Shown: in pieces, positions 16,888 through 25,267 of the stretch
Layout of the letters: every line of letters starts with the position of its first letter
Position numbering within the stretch: the first letter of the stretch is position 1
Source: DASXMX01 sp036794395
Lineage (GTDB): Bacteria > Planctomycetota > Phycisphaerae > Tepidisphaerales > Tepidisphaeraceae
NCBI GenBank assembly: GCA_036794395.1
Contig: DAIRGS010000030.1
Coordinates: 1-38,289 of the forward strand
Direction of reading: 5' to 3'
Length of the DNA stretch: 38,289 nt
Position numbers and translations under genes: made by a program
The notes under the pieces: generated by a model
Told to the model about the DNA's origin: nothing
Databases searched by the model: none
Seen by the model: the letters and a program-made list of their open reading frames with translations, nothing else

Positions 16888-17985
16888 CTATCGCTGCTTG
16901 TTTGATACCGATTCAAACAGTGGATTGTTAATCTTTAGCCGTCCAGCGCCAGCGGTGTTTTTCGGAATTTCCGATTCCGAAGGCTCGAGTTCTTCCCCCG
17001 CGGCCGCGTCGGCCGGCGCAGTATCGGGCCGGTACAACCGGCCATTGAACGCCTTAAGGTATTCCGTCCATTTGCCCTCGCCCTCAGGCCGATCGACGCG
17101 AGTCACCGCCAGTGACGATGTGAGCTTTGCGTCCATGTTCTCAATGTGATGAACCGCGATGGCCTCCGGCGTGGCGGGAGTCTTCACCGCGCCAAACTCC
17201 GGCACGCCATGATGGCTGATGATGATGTGCTGAATGACATCGAGCAGGTCTCGCGGGAACTTTTCGCCCAGCATCCGCTCCGCTTCCCGCGCCTTGTCCT
17301 CCACCCACATCGCCGACTTCACAATATGACCCACGAGCTGACCGGCATCGGTATATCCAAAAGCGCTGTCGTAGCTCAGTTCCCAGGTCTTGGCGATGTC
17401 GTGCAGGAAGATGCCCGTGATGACCAGATCGCGATTCAGGCCGGGATAAAATCGCACAATGGCGTCGGCCACTTCAATGGCATTGAGTGTGTGCTCGAGC
17501 AGCCCGCCGACAAAGGCGTGGTGCATGCTCATCGCCGCGGGGGCTTTGCACAGGTTGGCCATGAGCGGCTCATCGTCGAGATACGCCTGCACGAGAGCGG
17601 CCAGGTGGCGATTCTGGATCGAGCCCAGAATTTCGTGGAGCTTCCGGCACATATCCGGAATGTCTTTGGCTGTGTGGGGCAGCAGATCGGCGACATCAAA
17701 AGTCCCGTCCTTGGCGGCCCAGCACTGTTCGATGATGAGCTGAATATTGTTCTGATAGTTCTCGAGTTTTCCGCGTATGCGGATGAAGCCTGAATCGGGC
17801 ATGGCATTGAAAATGTCGCGCGTGGCTTTCCACATGCGCGCATTCACCTGGATCGTTCGATCCGAAACCATCGCCTTGATGAAATGAGTGCCGTTGGACG
17901 CCGCCGAGAATTGCTTGCCCGAAATGACAAACACATCTTCCACCACGTCGCCGGGCGAACACTCCCGCAAATATAGCCGTCCCAT
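16888..17985 (-). CDS. OB-fold/HD-domain exoribonuclease (YhaM-like)
   Basis: The 365-residue protein combines an N-terminal OB nucleic-acid-binding fold (about 10-90; DVFVISGKQFSAASNG, GFIRIRGKLENYQNN) with an HD-type phosphohydrolase domain (about 150-290). HD residues are visible as H165 (GGLLEH), H195-D196 (FLHDIAKTWEL), H258 or H259 (ISHHGVPEFGAVKTP) and D285 (ENMDAK). YhaM of Bacillus is a 3'-to-5' exonuclease for RNA and DNA that uses this arrangement. I chose ATG 17985 because MGRLYLRECSPGD fits the family start; an upstream ATG at 18051 would add 22 residues of unlikely sequence. The C-terminal ~60 residues are low complexity. Confidence 0.88.
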   Translation of the reverse strand: MGRLYLRECSPGDVVEDVFVISGKQFSAASNGTHFIKAMVSDRTIQVNARMWKATRDIFNAMPDSGFIRIRGKLENYQNNIQLIIEQCWAAKDGTFDVADLLPHTAKDIPDMCRKLHEILGSIQNRHLAALVQAYLDDEPLMANLCKAPAAMSMHHAFVGGLLEHTLNAIEVADAIVRFYPGLNRDLVITGIFLHDIAKTWELSYDSAFGYTDAGQLVGHIVKSAMWVEDKAREAERMLGEKFPRDLLDVIQHIIISHHGVPEFGAVKTPATPEAIAVHHIENMDAKLTSSLAVTRVDRPEGEGKWTEYLKAFNGRLYRPDTAPADAAAGEELEPSESEIPKNTAGAGRLKINNPLFESVSNKQR

Positions 17986-18076
17986 GATGCTCGCTTGTAC
18001 GCAAAAGGCGATGGATGGGCAACAAAAAGTCGGTTGCGCGCCCTTCGGCATCGATCCGTCGCCCGGTTAATACAAA

Positions 18077-18211
18077 GATTAAACACGAAGGCACGAAGCC
18101 ACGAAGAATTCAAAACTCAAAGACGTAAAACGTAAGGCCGACAGTGGTCGGATACGTTTTACGTCTCTGCCTTGCTCTTAACTTCGTGTCTTCGTGCCTT
18201 CGTGTTTAATC
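18077..18211. repeat. Nested hairpin element with CACGAAGG arms
   Basis: The outer arms of 30 nt (18077-18106 and 18182-18211) differ at one position and consist of CACGAAG-type units. Inside is a perfect 14-nt inverted repeat (AGACGTAAAACGTA at 18121-18134, complement at 18153-18166) and a CCGAC/GTCGG pair. The element fills the gap between the YhaM-like gene and sodA, and its right arm contains the TAA stop codon of sodA (18206-18208). A truncated CACGAAGGCAC relative is near 37418-37433. Confidence 0.87.
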
Positions 18212-18829
18212 CTTTTCATTGCCACGATTAAAACGGTTCTCGACCTCGGCCCAATTGACCAGATTCCACCATGCCGTGATGTATTCAGGGCGGCGGTTTT
18301 GGTACTTGAGGTAATAGGCGTGTTCCCACACGTCCAGACCCATGAGCGGATACTTGTTTTCCATCAGGGGGCTGTCCTGATTGGCGGTCGAATAGATTTC
18401 GAGCTTGTCACCATTCTTCACCAGCCATGCCCATCCCGAACCGAAGCGGGTCGTGGCCGTGGCGTTAAACAGCTCCTTGACCTTATCAAAAGATCCGAAG
18501 GTGGAATCCATCGCCTTGGCCGAATTGCCGGTCGGCTTTCCATTGGGCTTTTTGGGATCGAGAATTTGCCAGAACAAGGCGTGATTGTGATGCCCGCCGC
18601 CGTTGTTTCGGACGGCAGTTTTGATCGCCTCCGGCACAATCTGGAGATTGTGCTTCAGCAGCTCATGGACCGGCTTGCCCTGAAGATCGGGGGCCTGTTC
18701 CAGCGCCTTGTTCAAGTTGGTGACGTAGGCCGCGTGATGCTTGCCGTGATGAATCTCCATCGTCTGCTTATCGATGAACGGCTCAAGGGCATCTGATGGA
18801 AATGGTAATGGTGGAAGTTGTACTGGCAC
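18206..18829 (-). CDS. sodA: Superoxide dismutase, Mn-type
   Basis: The enzyme dismutates superoxide to oxygen and peroxide. The 207-residue protein has the metal ligands H27 (EIHHGKHH), H83 (HNHALFW), D166 and H170 (GLDVWEHAYY). The residues GGGHHNHALFW and ANQDSPL (Q151) are those expected for the manganese rather than the iron group, although cambialistic use is possible. GTG 18829 gives the family N-terminus PVQLPPLPF and has AAGGAG seven bases upstream (18837-18842); the longer open frame to 18913 is rejected. No signal peptide, so it is cytoplasmic. The stop codon lies in a repeat arm. Divergent from nagB with about 160 nt between starts. Confidence 0.95.
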   Translation of the reverse strand: MPVQLPPLPFPSDALEPFIDKQTMEIHHGKHHAAYVTNLNKALEQAPDLQGKPVHELLKHNLQIVPEAIKTAVRNNGGGHHNHALFWQILDPKKPNGKPTGNSAKAMDSTFGSFDKVKELFNATATTRFGSGWAWLVKNGDKLEIYSTANQDSPLMENKYPLMGLDVWEHAYYLKYQNRRPEYITAWWNLVNWAEVENRFNRGNEKD

Positions 18830-18993
18830 GATGTCGCTCCTTCTTTCCGAACGTGTTTCCCCATAGATCAAACTAACGAATTCAAGGTTAGTCCTGCCGT
18901 TCTGGAGCGTCAACCTGCTATATCGAGATGAGAGAGCCGGGGATGGGCGCTTGGACTTCGTGGATTTCTCAACTGGGAGTAATCTGGTGAGCC

Positions 18994-19737
18994 ATGAGAA
19001 TCGTCACCGCATCAGACAAACAGACACTGGGCCAGAACGCCGCCCGCGACGGCGCTGCGCTGCTTCGCAGGGCGATTGCATACAAAGGTCTGGCCAACAT
19101 CATCCTCGCCACCGGCGCATCGCAGTTTGCGACATTGTCAGGCTTGCTGCTTGAGCCCGATATCGCCTGGCACCGCGTCAGCGTATTTCATCTGGATGAG
19201 TATGTTGGATTGCCGGTCACTCACCCGGCGTCGTTTCGTAAATACCTCTGGGAACGCTTCCACAAACTGCTGCCGGTACCGCTCCGGGCTTTCAATTACG
19301 TTGATGCCGAATCGGATCCCGCGGCTGAATGCGACCGCCTTTCGAAACTGATTCAGGCCAATCCAGTTGACGTGGCCTTTGTCGGGATCGGCGAAAACGG
19401 TCACCTCGCATTCAACGACCCCCCCGCCGACTTCGCCACCGAGCGGCCCTACCTGGTGGTTGACCTGGACGAAGCCTGCCGCCATCAACAGCTCGGCGAA
19501 GGATGGTTCCCCACGTTCGAGGATGTTCCAAAACGCGCGATTTCAATGTCATGCCGGCAGATCATGAAATCATCGCACATCGTGTGCAGCGTGCCGGATC
19601 GGCGAAAAGCGCATGCGGTCAAGGGCGCTGTTGAGGGCGCCGTAACGCCAAACGTACCGGCGTCGATTCTTCAGCAGCACCCCGACGCCACGCTTTATCT
19701 CGACCCGGAGTCTGCGTCCTCGCTGACTCGGAAATAA
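18994..19737 (+). CDS. nagB: Glucosamine-6-phosphate deaminase (NagB-like)
   Basis: The enzyme converts glucosamine 6-phosphate to fructose 6-phosphate and ammonia, in amino-sugar catabolism or cell-wall recycling. The 247-residue protein carries FHLDEYVG (D68) and GIGENGHLAFNDP (131-143, H137), the signature region of the family. Compared with E. coli NagB (Asp141, His143, Glu148), the Asp is Asn135 and the Glu is Asp142. This variant occurs in a NagB subgroup, so the reaction is probably the same but the allosteric loop may differ. The ATG has GGTGA three bases upstream. It stands alone; no nagA is close. Confidence 0.9.
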   Translation: MRIVTASDKQTLGQNAARDGAALLRRAIAYKGLANIILATGASQFATLSGLLLEPDIAWHRVSVFHLDEYVGLPVTHPASFRKYLWERFHKLLPVPLRAFNYVDAESDPAAECDRLSKLIQANPVDVAFVGIGENGHLAFNDPPADFATERPYLVVDLDEACRHQQLGEGWFPTFEDVPKRAISMSCRQIMKSSHIVCSVPDRRKAHAVKGAVEGAVTPNVPASILQQHPDATLYLDPESASSLTRK

Positions 19738-20062
19738 CTTGGGATCGCGGGCACCACAAGGGCCACGCGAAAAACACGGTTGCGTGAAGATTTCGGCCGG
19801 CCGTTTTCGTGACATGGGCATCTTGCAGCATCTTGCCCATGATGCGTGTAGGCACGCACGTCCGAGGTATTCCGGGATATCCGGTGTTCCTGCGAAAATG
19901 TACTGATACCGATCGCTGGCGCGATTGCTGGATCGGCCTTTGGCCGATGGCTGCGGCATACCACAGCCCACGGGCTGGAAGCACCGTGTCACGAAAATGC
20001 TCGGAATCCTCGTCGCCCATCCTGTCACGCATGCGAAAAGCACGCGTCGATCGAGCCGGTCT
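19738..20062. other. Intergenic region with decayed repeats
   Basis: This gap between convergent nagB and the oxidoreductase holds no supportable gene. It contains an imperfect palindrome around 19814-19843 (CATGGGCA / TGCCCATG around two GCATCTTGC units) and a decayed copy of the CACGGGCTGGAAGC element at 19969-19992 with an internal base change. These look like fragments of dispersed repeats. Confidence 0.6.
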
Positions 20063-21391
20063 TTACGTCGGATAAACCCAAGGCTTGCGATACGGTCGTT
20101 TTAGCAGGGCCGTGGCTTGAGGATCGCCGAGGCATTCATATCGGTCGCCATCCCATTCGATGCTCCGGCCGAGTTTGAGGGACAGCATGCCCAGCAGGGC
20201 CATGTTGGTGCTTTGGTGGCCTTCCTCGATGTCGGCCACGGGTTTTTTGTGCAGGTCGATCGCCATAAGAAAATCGGCGAACAGCTCACGGATGTTTTGC
20301 TGATCGGGGGAGTGCAGTTTTGCATCCTCGTGCAACGGGGGTTGTTCGGCATTAACGGGGTAGAAGGTCGCGCCGTCGAGCCAGCCGACGTGCATCGTTC
20401 CTTCGGTTCCGTAAAAGTAGCAGCCGACCGGCTGGCGCGGATCGGTCTTCTCGGCGTTGTTCGCGCCAAAATACCTGTGCTCCCATCCGACGGTCAGGCC
20501 TTCGTCGAACTGATACAGGACGGATTGATTATCCGGGGCATCGGTGGTTTGCTGGTGCGCGTCACTCACGGGCGTACCCTTAATGGGGCGGCCGCCGGTG
20601 GAAAATATTTTTTTTGGAGATTTGAGGCCCAGCACCCAGCGGGCCTGGTCCAGCCAATGAACGCCCCAGTCGCCCAACTGGCCATTGGCGTAATCCAGGA
20701 ACATGCGGAATCCCTTGGGATGGATCCGCGGGTTGAAAGGGCGCTTGGGTGCGGGGCCGCACCAGAAATCCCAGTCGAGACCTTTGGGGATAGGGGCGTT
20801 GGCGCCCGGCGCCTCCGGACCACCGGCATAGTTAACGAAGCAGCGGACGGACCCCACTTTGCCGAGCTTGCCCGATCTGATGAATTCTCGCGCCCACTGG
20901 CAATGCGGAGACACGCGTCGATGTGTTCCGACTTGCACGACTCGATCGGCGGCCCGCGCCGCCGCGACCATGGCACGGCCTTCCAAAACGGTATGACTTA
21001 TGGGTTTTTCGACAAATACATGCGCCCCCTGCTTCACCGCCTCGATCATGCCCAAAGCGTGCCAATGGTCGGGCGTCGCGACAATACAGATCGCCGGCCG
21101 CTCCCACGCCAGCATTTCACGAAAATCATTGTATTTTCTCGGCTTATCGCTCGAACTCTTCTCAATCTCATCCGTGGCGGCGGTAAGGGCGGTCTGGTCG
21201 ACATCGCAAACGCCCACCATCTGACACCGGCCGGATGCCATCGCCTCGCGGGCGATGTTCATCCCCCACCAACCCGCACCAATGAGGGCAGTACCGAAGC
21301 GCGGGGCCTTACCTTGGGCATGTACTGCTGGAGCACCCCCCAAGCTTAAACCCATGGCTGCTGATGTCTTAAGGAAATTCCGTCGAGTCAC
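20063..21391 (-). CDS. Tat-exported Gfo/Idh/MocA family oxidoreductase
   Basis: The 442-residue protein begins TRRNFLKTSAAMG, a twin-arginine signal peptide ending near AVHAQG (about residue 26), so it should be exported folded. A Rossmann NAD(P) domain follows (ALIGAGWWGMNIAREA, about 35-50) with the family motif EKPISHT and the substrate-binding domain (LGDWGVHWLDQARWVLG). Members oxidise or reduce sugars, inositols or sugar derivatives; in planctomycetes these exported proteins are numerous and mostly uncharacterised. GTG 21391 is preceded by AAGGA about eight bases upstream and gives a clean Tat signal; a TTG at 21424 is less likely. The neighbours give no hint of the substrate. Confidence 0.9.
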   Translation of the reverse strand: MTRRNFLKTSAAMGLSLGGAPAVHAQGKAPRFGTALIGAGWWGMNIAREAMASGRCQMVGVCDVDQTALTAATDEIEKSSSDKPRKYNDFREMLAWERPAICIVATPDHWHALGMIEAVKQGAHVFVEKPISHTVLEGRAMVAAARAADRVVQVGTHRRVSPHCQWAREFIRSGKLGKVGSVRCFVNYAGGPEAPGANAPIPKGLDWDFWCGPAPKRPFNPRIHPKGFRMFLDYANGQLGDWGVHWLDQARWVLGLKSPKKIFSTGGRPIKGTPVSDAHQQTTDAPDNQSVLYQFDEGLTVGWEHRYFGANNAEKTDPRQPVGCYFYGTEGTMHVGWLDGATFYPVNAEQPPLHEDAKLHSPDQQNIRELFADFLMAIDLHKKPVADIEEGHQSTNMALLGMLSLKLGRSIEWDGDRYECLGDPQATALLKRPYRKPWVYPT

Positions 21392-21503
21392 GCCCCGATC
21401 CTTTCCATGCGGGATCACAAGCAATCCCGCGAATCGGGTCGACTATACCTCCGCAAGGGGGCGGGGCAATGGCTTCCTGTGAACCGTCTGTGCCGTGGCC
21501 GAT

Positions 21504-21863
21504 TTATGCCTCGCTTGGGCCGTCATCAGCAACGGCGGAATCGCCTTCCATTGACGTGGCCTGCGCGGACGGGGTCTGGACTTCTTTAGGGGAACCACCA
21601 TCGGCCGTGTCCTGCTCGGAGGGGCGAGCAGCTTGGCGACGGCCGGCAGAATGTTTACCGCCAAGGCGACCAATGCGCGACATATGGTCACGATTGGTAC
21701 TGACCCTCTCCCCGCCCTTGCGGCCGGCGGCTCGGGCCTCATCGGAGGTAAATTCATGGGCGGTACCCTTTTCATGGGCGGCCCGACCACCCTTACGGGC
21801 AATTTCGCGTTGCCGCTCGCGGTCCATGGATGCGAAGCCCCGATTTCGTGTTCCAGTCTGCAT
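21504..21863 (-). CDS. KGG-repeat stress protein (YciG/con-10 type)
   Basis: This 119-residue hydrophilic, basic protein contains KGG-type motifs: ARKGGRAAHEKG, AAGRKGGERVS and IGRLGGK (about 23-70). They occur in YciG, conidiation protein con-10 and Bacillus GsiB, which are small, mostly disordered proteins linked to desiccation, osmotic or general stress. The C-terminal ~50 residues are acidic and low complexity. The ATG has GGAG seven bases upstream. It lies alone between the oxidoreductase and sucA, so no operon tells its job. Confidence 0.85.
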   Translation of the reverse strand: MQTGTRNRGFASMDRERQREIARKGGRAAHEKGTAHEFTSDEARAAGRKGGERVSTNRDHMSRIGRLGGKHSAGRRQAARPSEQDTADGGSPKEVQTPSAQATSMEGDSAVADDGPSEA

Positions 21864-22278
21864 TCTTTACTCCGTTCAGTTCTGATTCAGTTCACAGAAT
21901 AGCGGCTCGGCACTGACCGTGCGCCCGGTTCGCGAACCGCTCTGAGAAGCCCAGAAACGCCTTCGCGTCAAACCTTCGTCCTGCTGACTTCGCAATGGTG
22001 TTGCAACACTGGTACCAGACGACACTAAGGATTGGGTAAGGAACTGCCTCCTTGATGGAATTATGAGGGCTGGTTGACATCTGGCTGAAAGGGTGAAGAC
22101 TCACGGTAGGTCAATGCCGATCATCTCTTATGAACGTCCCGGGAATGGACGGATCGGCCAACGGTACAAATGTTGCACGACCTGCTTAGACCCATTTATC
22201 TCGCCGACGGCGACCCCGCCAACTGGTCGCGATGGCGTGTCAAATCCGACGACATATCCGGGTAGCGCGCGTGCAGTT
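21864..22278. other. Intergenic region, no supportable gene
   Basis: The region between the divergent KGG gene and sucA shows only short, poor open frames without ribosome-binding sites. No RNA gene is evident. The sucA-proximal part holds a promoter-like sequence and palindrome described separately. Confidence 0.5.
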
Positions 22279-22323
22279 TTGGCCGCTGAGGCCTAAAATG
22301 ATATGAATGGACCGTTAACGGTC
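22279..22323 (+). promoter_or_regulatory. Putative sucA promoter with overlapping palindrome
   Basis: TTGGCC (22279-22284) and TATGAA (22302-22307) are separated by 17 bases, fitting a housekeeping-type promoter. Directly after lies the perfect 14-bp palindrome GACCGTTAACGGTC (22310-22323) at the expected transcription start, a usual place for a repressor operator. It ends 10 bases before the first possible sucA start codon. The role is inferred. Confidence 0.45.
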
Positions 22324-22348
22324 AGGGATTTGCGTGGAGCGGAAACTG

Positions 22349-25138
22349 ATGCAGCGCTTCGATATCTTTCGCAGGGCCAACGCCGAGTACATCGACCAAC
22401 TCTACGAGCAGTACCAACAGGACCCTGAGTCGGTCGATGAAACCTGGCGTGCGTTTTTCTCTGGATTTGAGGCGGCCGGGGGAAAATCCTTCTCCGCCGG
22501 TGCAATGCCCTCAACCATGGGCATTCACAAGATGGTCCATGCGTTTCGCGACCTGGGCCACTTTGTTGCAGATCTGGACCCATTAGGGCGGACGCGGTCG
22601 GAGCAGCCATTACTGGACCTGTCACAGTTCAACATGTCCGAGGCGGACATGGACCGCGTGGTGGGCAAGGCCGACTTCTGCGGCGAAACCAACGGAACGC
22701 TGCGCGACCTGCATACGCGGCTCCAGAAGACTTATTGCGGCACGCTGGGTGTCGAGTTCGTAAATATTTCGGATCAGCAGCAACGCCAATGGCTTTGCGA
22801 GCGAATGGAGCCGATCCTGAATCGCCCGGCGTTTACCACTGAGGAACGCCGGGCGATTCTGTATCAGCTCATCGCGGCTGAGGAGTTTGAGCAGTGGCTT
22901 TCTCGCAAATGGCCCACGACCAAGCGGTTCTCGCTCGAAGGGTCTGAAGCCCTGATCCCGATGCTGAATATGATTGTGGACGATGGGGCACAAATCGGGG
23001 TGCAGGAGATCTGCGTCGGTATGCCGCACCGAGGCCGGCTGAATGTGCTGGCCCATGTGCTCAATAAGCCTTACGAAGTGCTGCTCAGCGAATTCGAGGG
23101 GACGTACGTTCATCAGGATTCGCAGGGCGATGGTGATGTTAAATATCACCTTGGTTTCGCAAATGACCGCCCCACCGCTCAGGGACACACAATCCACATC
23201 GGATTAAGCCCTAACCCCAGCCACCTTGAATTGATCGATCCCGTGGTTGAAGGGATCGTGCGATCGAAGCAGGAAGCGCGCTCGGACAACGAGCGCACCA
23301 AGACGGTTCCCGTTCTGATCCATGGGGATGCCTCTTTCACCGGTCAGGGCATCGTGCTTGAGACGCTGGGGCTGTCGGAACTGCCGGGGTGGCGCACGGG
23401 TGGAACGATCCACGTGATCGTGAACAACCAGATTGGTTTCACGACGACTCCGGAAGAGGGTCGATTCACGCCTTATCCCACCGACGTGGCCAAAGCGATT
23501 CAGGCGCCGATTTTCCATGTGAATGGCGACGACCCCGAGGCGTGCGTTCACGCGGCGAAGCTGGCGGTGGAATTTCGCAACCAGTTCAAGTGCGATGTGA
23601 TGATCGACCTGTGGTGCTACCGGCGCCACGGGCATAACGAAGTGGATGAGCCGGCCTATACGCAGCCGCTGATGTACCAGCAGATCGCCCAGCACAAATC
23701 AGTGCGGCAGCTTTTCAGCGAGGGGCTTGTAGCCGATGGGATTGTCACCCAGCCGCAGCTTGATGAAATGAAACGCATTGCGCGCGAACGGCTCGACAAG
23801 GCGGGTGAAGCCGCCAAGGAAACACGGCCAAGGTCGCGAACCGCGCCGTGCAACAACCTGTGGCGTGGATTCACGCGGACCCCCGTCGACTGGAGCGCCA
23901 AGACGGCTGCCCCCGCCGAGACGCTACTGAAGATTGCCGAATCAACGGCGAACCTCCCGGACGGTTTCACCCCGCACATGAAGCTGGGCCGGTTGATGGC
24001 CCAGCGGTTGGAAGCGGTTCGCAGCGGCGATGGGATCGACTGGGGTAATGCGGAAATGCTCGCGATTGGCAGTCTGCTGCTCGAAGGCACGCCAGTTCGG
24101 TTTACCGGGCAGGATGTCCAACGCGGCACATTCAGCCATCGCCATGCGGTGCTAAACGATTACAAGACCGGCAAACAGCACATCCCGCTGAATCATCTGG
24201 CGGAGAAGCAGGCCAAGCTGACCATCCTGAACACGATGCTGTCGGAATTGGCCGTCGTGGGTTTTGAGTATGGTTTCAGTTCAGGGGATCCACGGAACCT
24301 GGTGATCTGGGAAGCGCAGTTCGGCGATTTCGTGAATATGGCGCAGCCAATCATCGACCAGTTTATTTCGGGTGCCGAGTCGAAATGGCAGTTGATGAAC
24401 GGCATCGTGATGTTGCTGCCGCACGGGTTTGAGGGACACGGCCCGGAACATTCCTACGCATTCCTTGGTCGATTCCTGGCAATGTGTGCCGAGGATAATC
24501 TTCAGGTGTGCGTGCCGACCCGGCCCAGCCAGGTCTTTCACGCGCTGCGAAGGCAGATTCAGCGGCCGTTCCGTAAGCCGCTGGTCATGATGATGCCTAA
24601 GAGCCTTCTGCGATACGGGCCAAGCTGGTCGAAACTTTCGGAACTGACCGAAGGCGGGTTCCAACTGGTTCTGGATGATCCGGGCAATCCCGAGCGCGAT
24701 GCGGTTACTCGCATTTTGTTCTGCTCGGGCAAGGTGTTTTACAGCCTGGCCGCGGCGCGGGACAAGGCGAGTCTGAAGAACGTGGCGATCGTGCGGGTGG
24801 AGCAGTTGTATCCGTTTCCGAAGAAGGAAGTGCAGGCGATCCTCGCCCGCTACCGCAAGGCGCGGGAAATTTGCTGGGTGCAGGAAGAGCCGCGGAATCG
24901 CGGCGCGTGGCGGTTTATGGAAGACAAGTTGCGGGATATGCTGCCGGACCCGGCGGTGTTGAGCTATTTTGGCCGCGATGAGGCAGCCAGCCCGGCGACG
25001 GGATCTTACAGAGCTCACGAGCATGAAGAGGCGGAATTGATCAGTCTGGCGTTGGAATTAAAGGGCGCAAAGACCGCAGTGCAGGTGGCGTCGCAACAAC
25101 CGGCCACGGCTTCGAGCCCGACGCCGGTTTCGGATTAA
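22349..25138 (+). CDS. sucA: 2-oxoglutarate dehydrogenase E1 (thiamine-dependent)
   Basis: SucA decarboxylates 2-oxoglutarate with thiamine diphosphate and passes the succinyl group to SucB in the citric acid cycle. The N-terminus (FDIFRRANAEYIDQLYEQYQ) is the E2-binding segment found in SucA. The E1 core has IGVQEICVGMPHRGRLNVLA (about 215-235), the thiamine site GDASFTGQG with VNNQIGFTT, and the transketolase-like C-terminal half with GFEGHGPEHSYAFLGRFL. With ATG 22349 the length is 929 aa, as expected. A GTG at 22334 (AGGGA upstream) would add five residues. sucB follows after 129 nt. No E3 gene is in the window. Confidence 0.95.
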   Translation: MQRFDIFRRANAEYIDQLYEQYQQDPESVDETWRAFFSGFEAAGGKSFSAGAMPSTMGIHKMVHAFRDLGHFVADLDPLGRTRSEQPLLDLSQFNMSEADMDRVVGKADFCGETNGTLRDLHTRLQKTYCGTLGVEFVNISDQQQRQWLCERMEPILNRPAFTTEERRAILYQLIAAEEFEQWLSRKWPTTKRFSLEGSEALIPMLNMIVDDGAQIGVQEICVGMPHRGRLNVLAHVLNKPYEVLLSEFEGTYVHQDSQGDGDVKYHLGFANDRPTAQGHTIHIGLSPNPSHLELIDPVVEGIVRSKQEARSDNERTKTVPVLIHGDASFTGQGIVLETLGLSELPGWRTGGTIHVIVNNQIGFTTTPEEGRFTPYPTDVAKAIQAPIFHVNGDDPEACVHAAKLAVEFRNQFKCDVMIDLWCYRRHGHNEVDEPAYTQPLMYQQIAQHKSVRQLFSEGLVADGIVTQPQLDEMKRIARERLDKAGEAAKETRPRSRTAPCNNLWRGFTRTPVDWSAKTAAPAETLLKIAESTANLPDGFTPHMKLGRLMAQRLEAVRSGDGIDWGNAEMLAIGSLLLEGTPVRFTGQDVQRGTFSHRHAVLNDYKTGKQHIPLNHLAEKQAKLTILNTMLSELAVVGFEYGFSSGDPRNLVIWEAQFGDFVNMAQPIIDQFISGAESKWQLMNGIVMLLPHGFEGHGPEHSYAFLGRFLAMCAEDNLQVCVPTRPSQVFHALRRQIQRPFRKPLVMMMPKSLLRYGPSWSKLSELTEGGFQLVLDDPGNPERDAVTRILFCSGKVFYSLAAARDKASLKNVAIVRVEQLYPFPKKEVQAILARYRKAREICWVQEEPRNRGAWRFMEDKLRDMLPDPAVLSYFGRDEAASPATGSYRAHEHEEAELISLALELKGAKTAVQVASQQPATASSPTPVSD

Positions 25139-25148
25139 ATAAGTGGGA

Positions 25149-25200
25149 TTTCAAATCTGAGATTTGAGATTTCAAATTTGGAATTTTAGATTTGAGATTT
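25149..25200. repeat. A+T-rich GAGATTTCAAAT repeat between sucA and sucB
   Basis: Variants of ATTTGAGATTTCAAAT recur four to five times between the sucA stop and the sucB leader, in both orientations. It is much richer in A+T than the neighbouring genes. It looks like a dispersed intergenic repeat and could form a hairpin in the sucAB transcript, adjusting sucB relative to sucA. Confidence 0.65.
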
Positions 25201-25267
25201 GACGGCTGAAAATTGATTTGAAATTCAGCGCATCCAGCGGCGGATTTCAAGATAGAGTTGGATTCAG

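Noticed and set aside
21892..22296. Short frames on both strands in the KGG-sucA gap (about 70 codons each)
   Set aside because: No ribosome-binding sites or motifs; composition is not gene-like.
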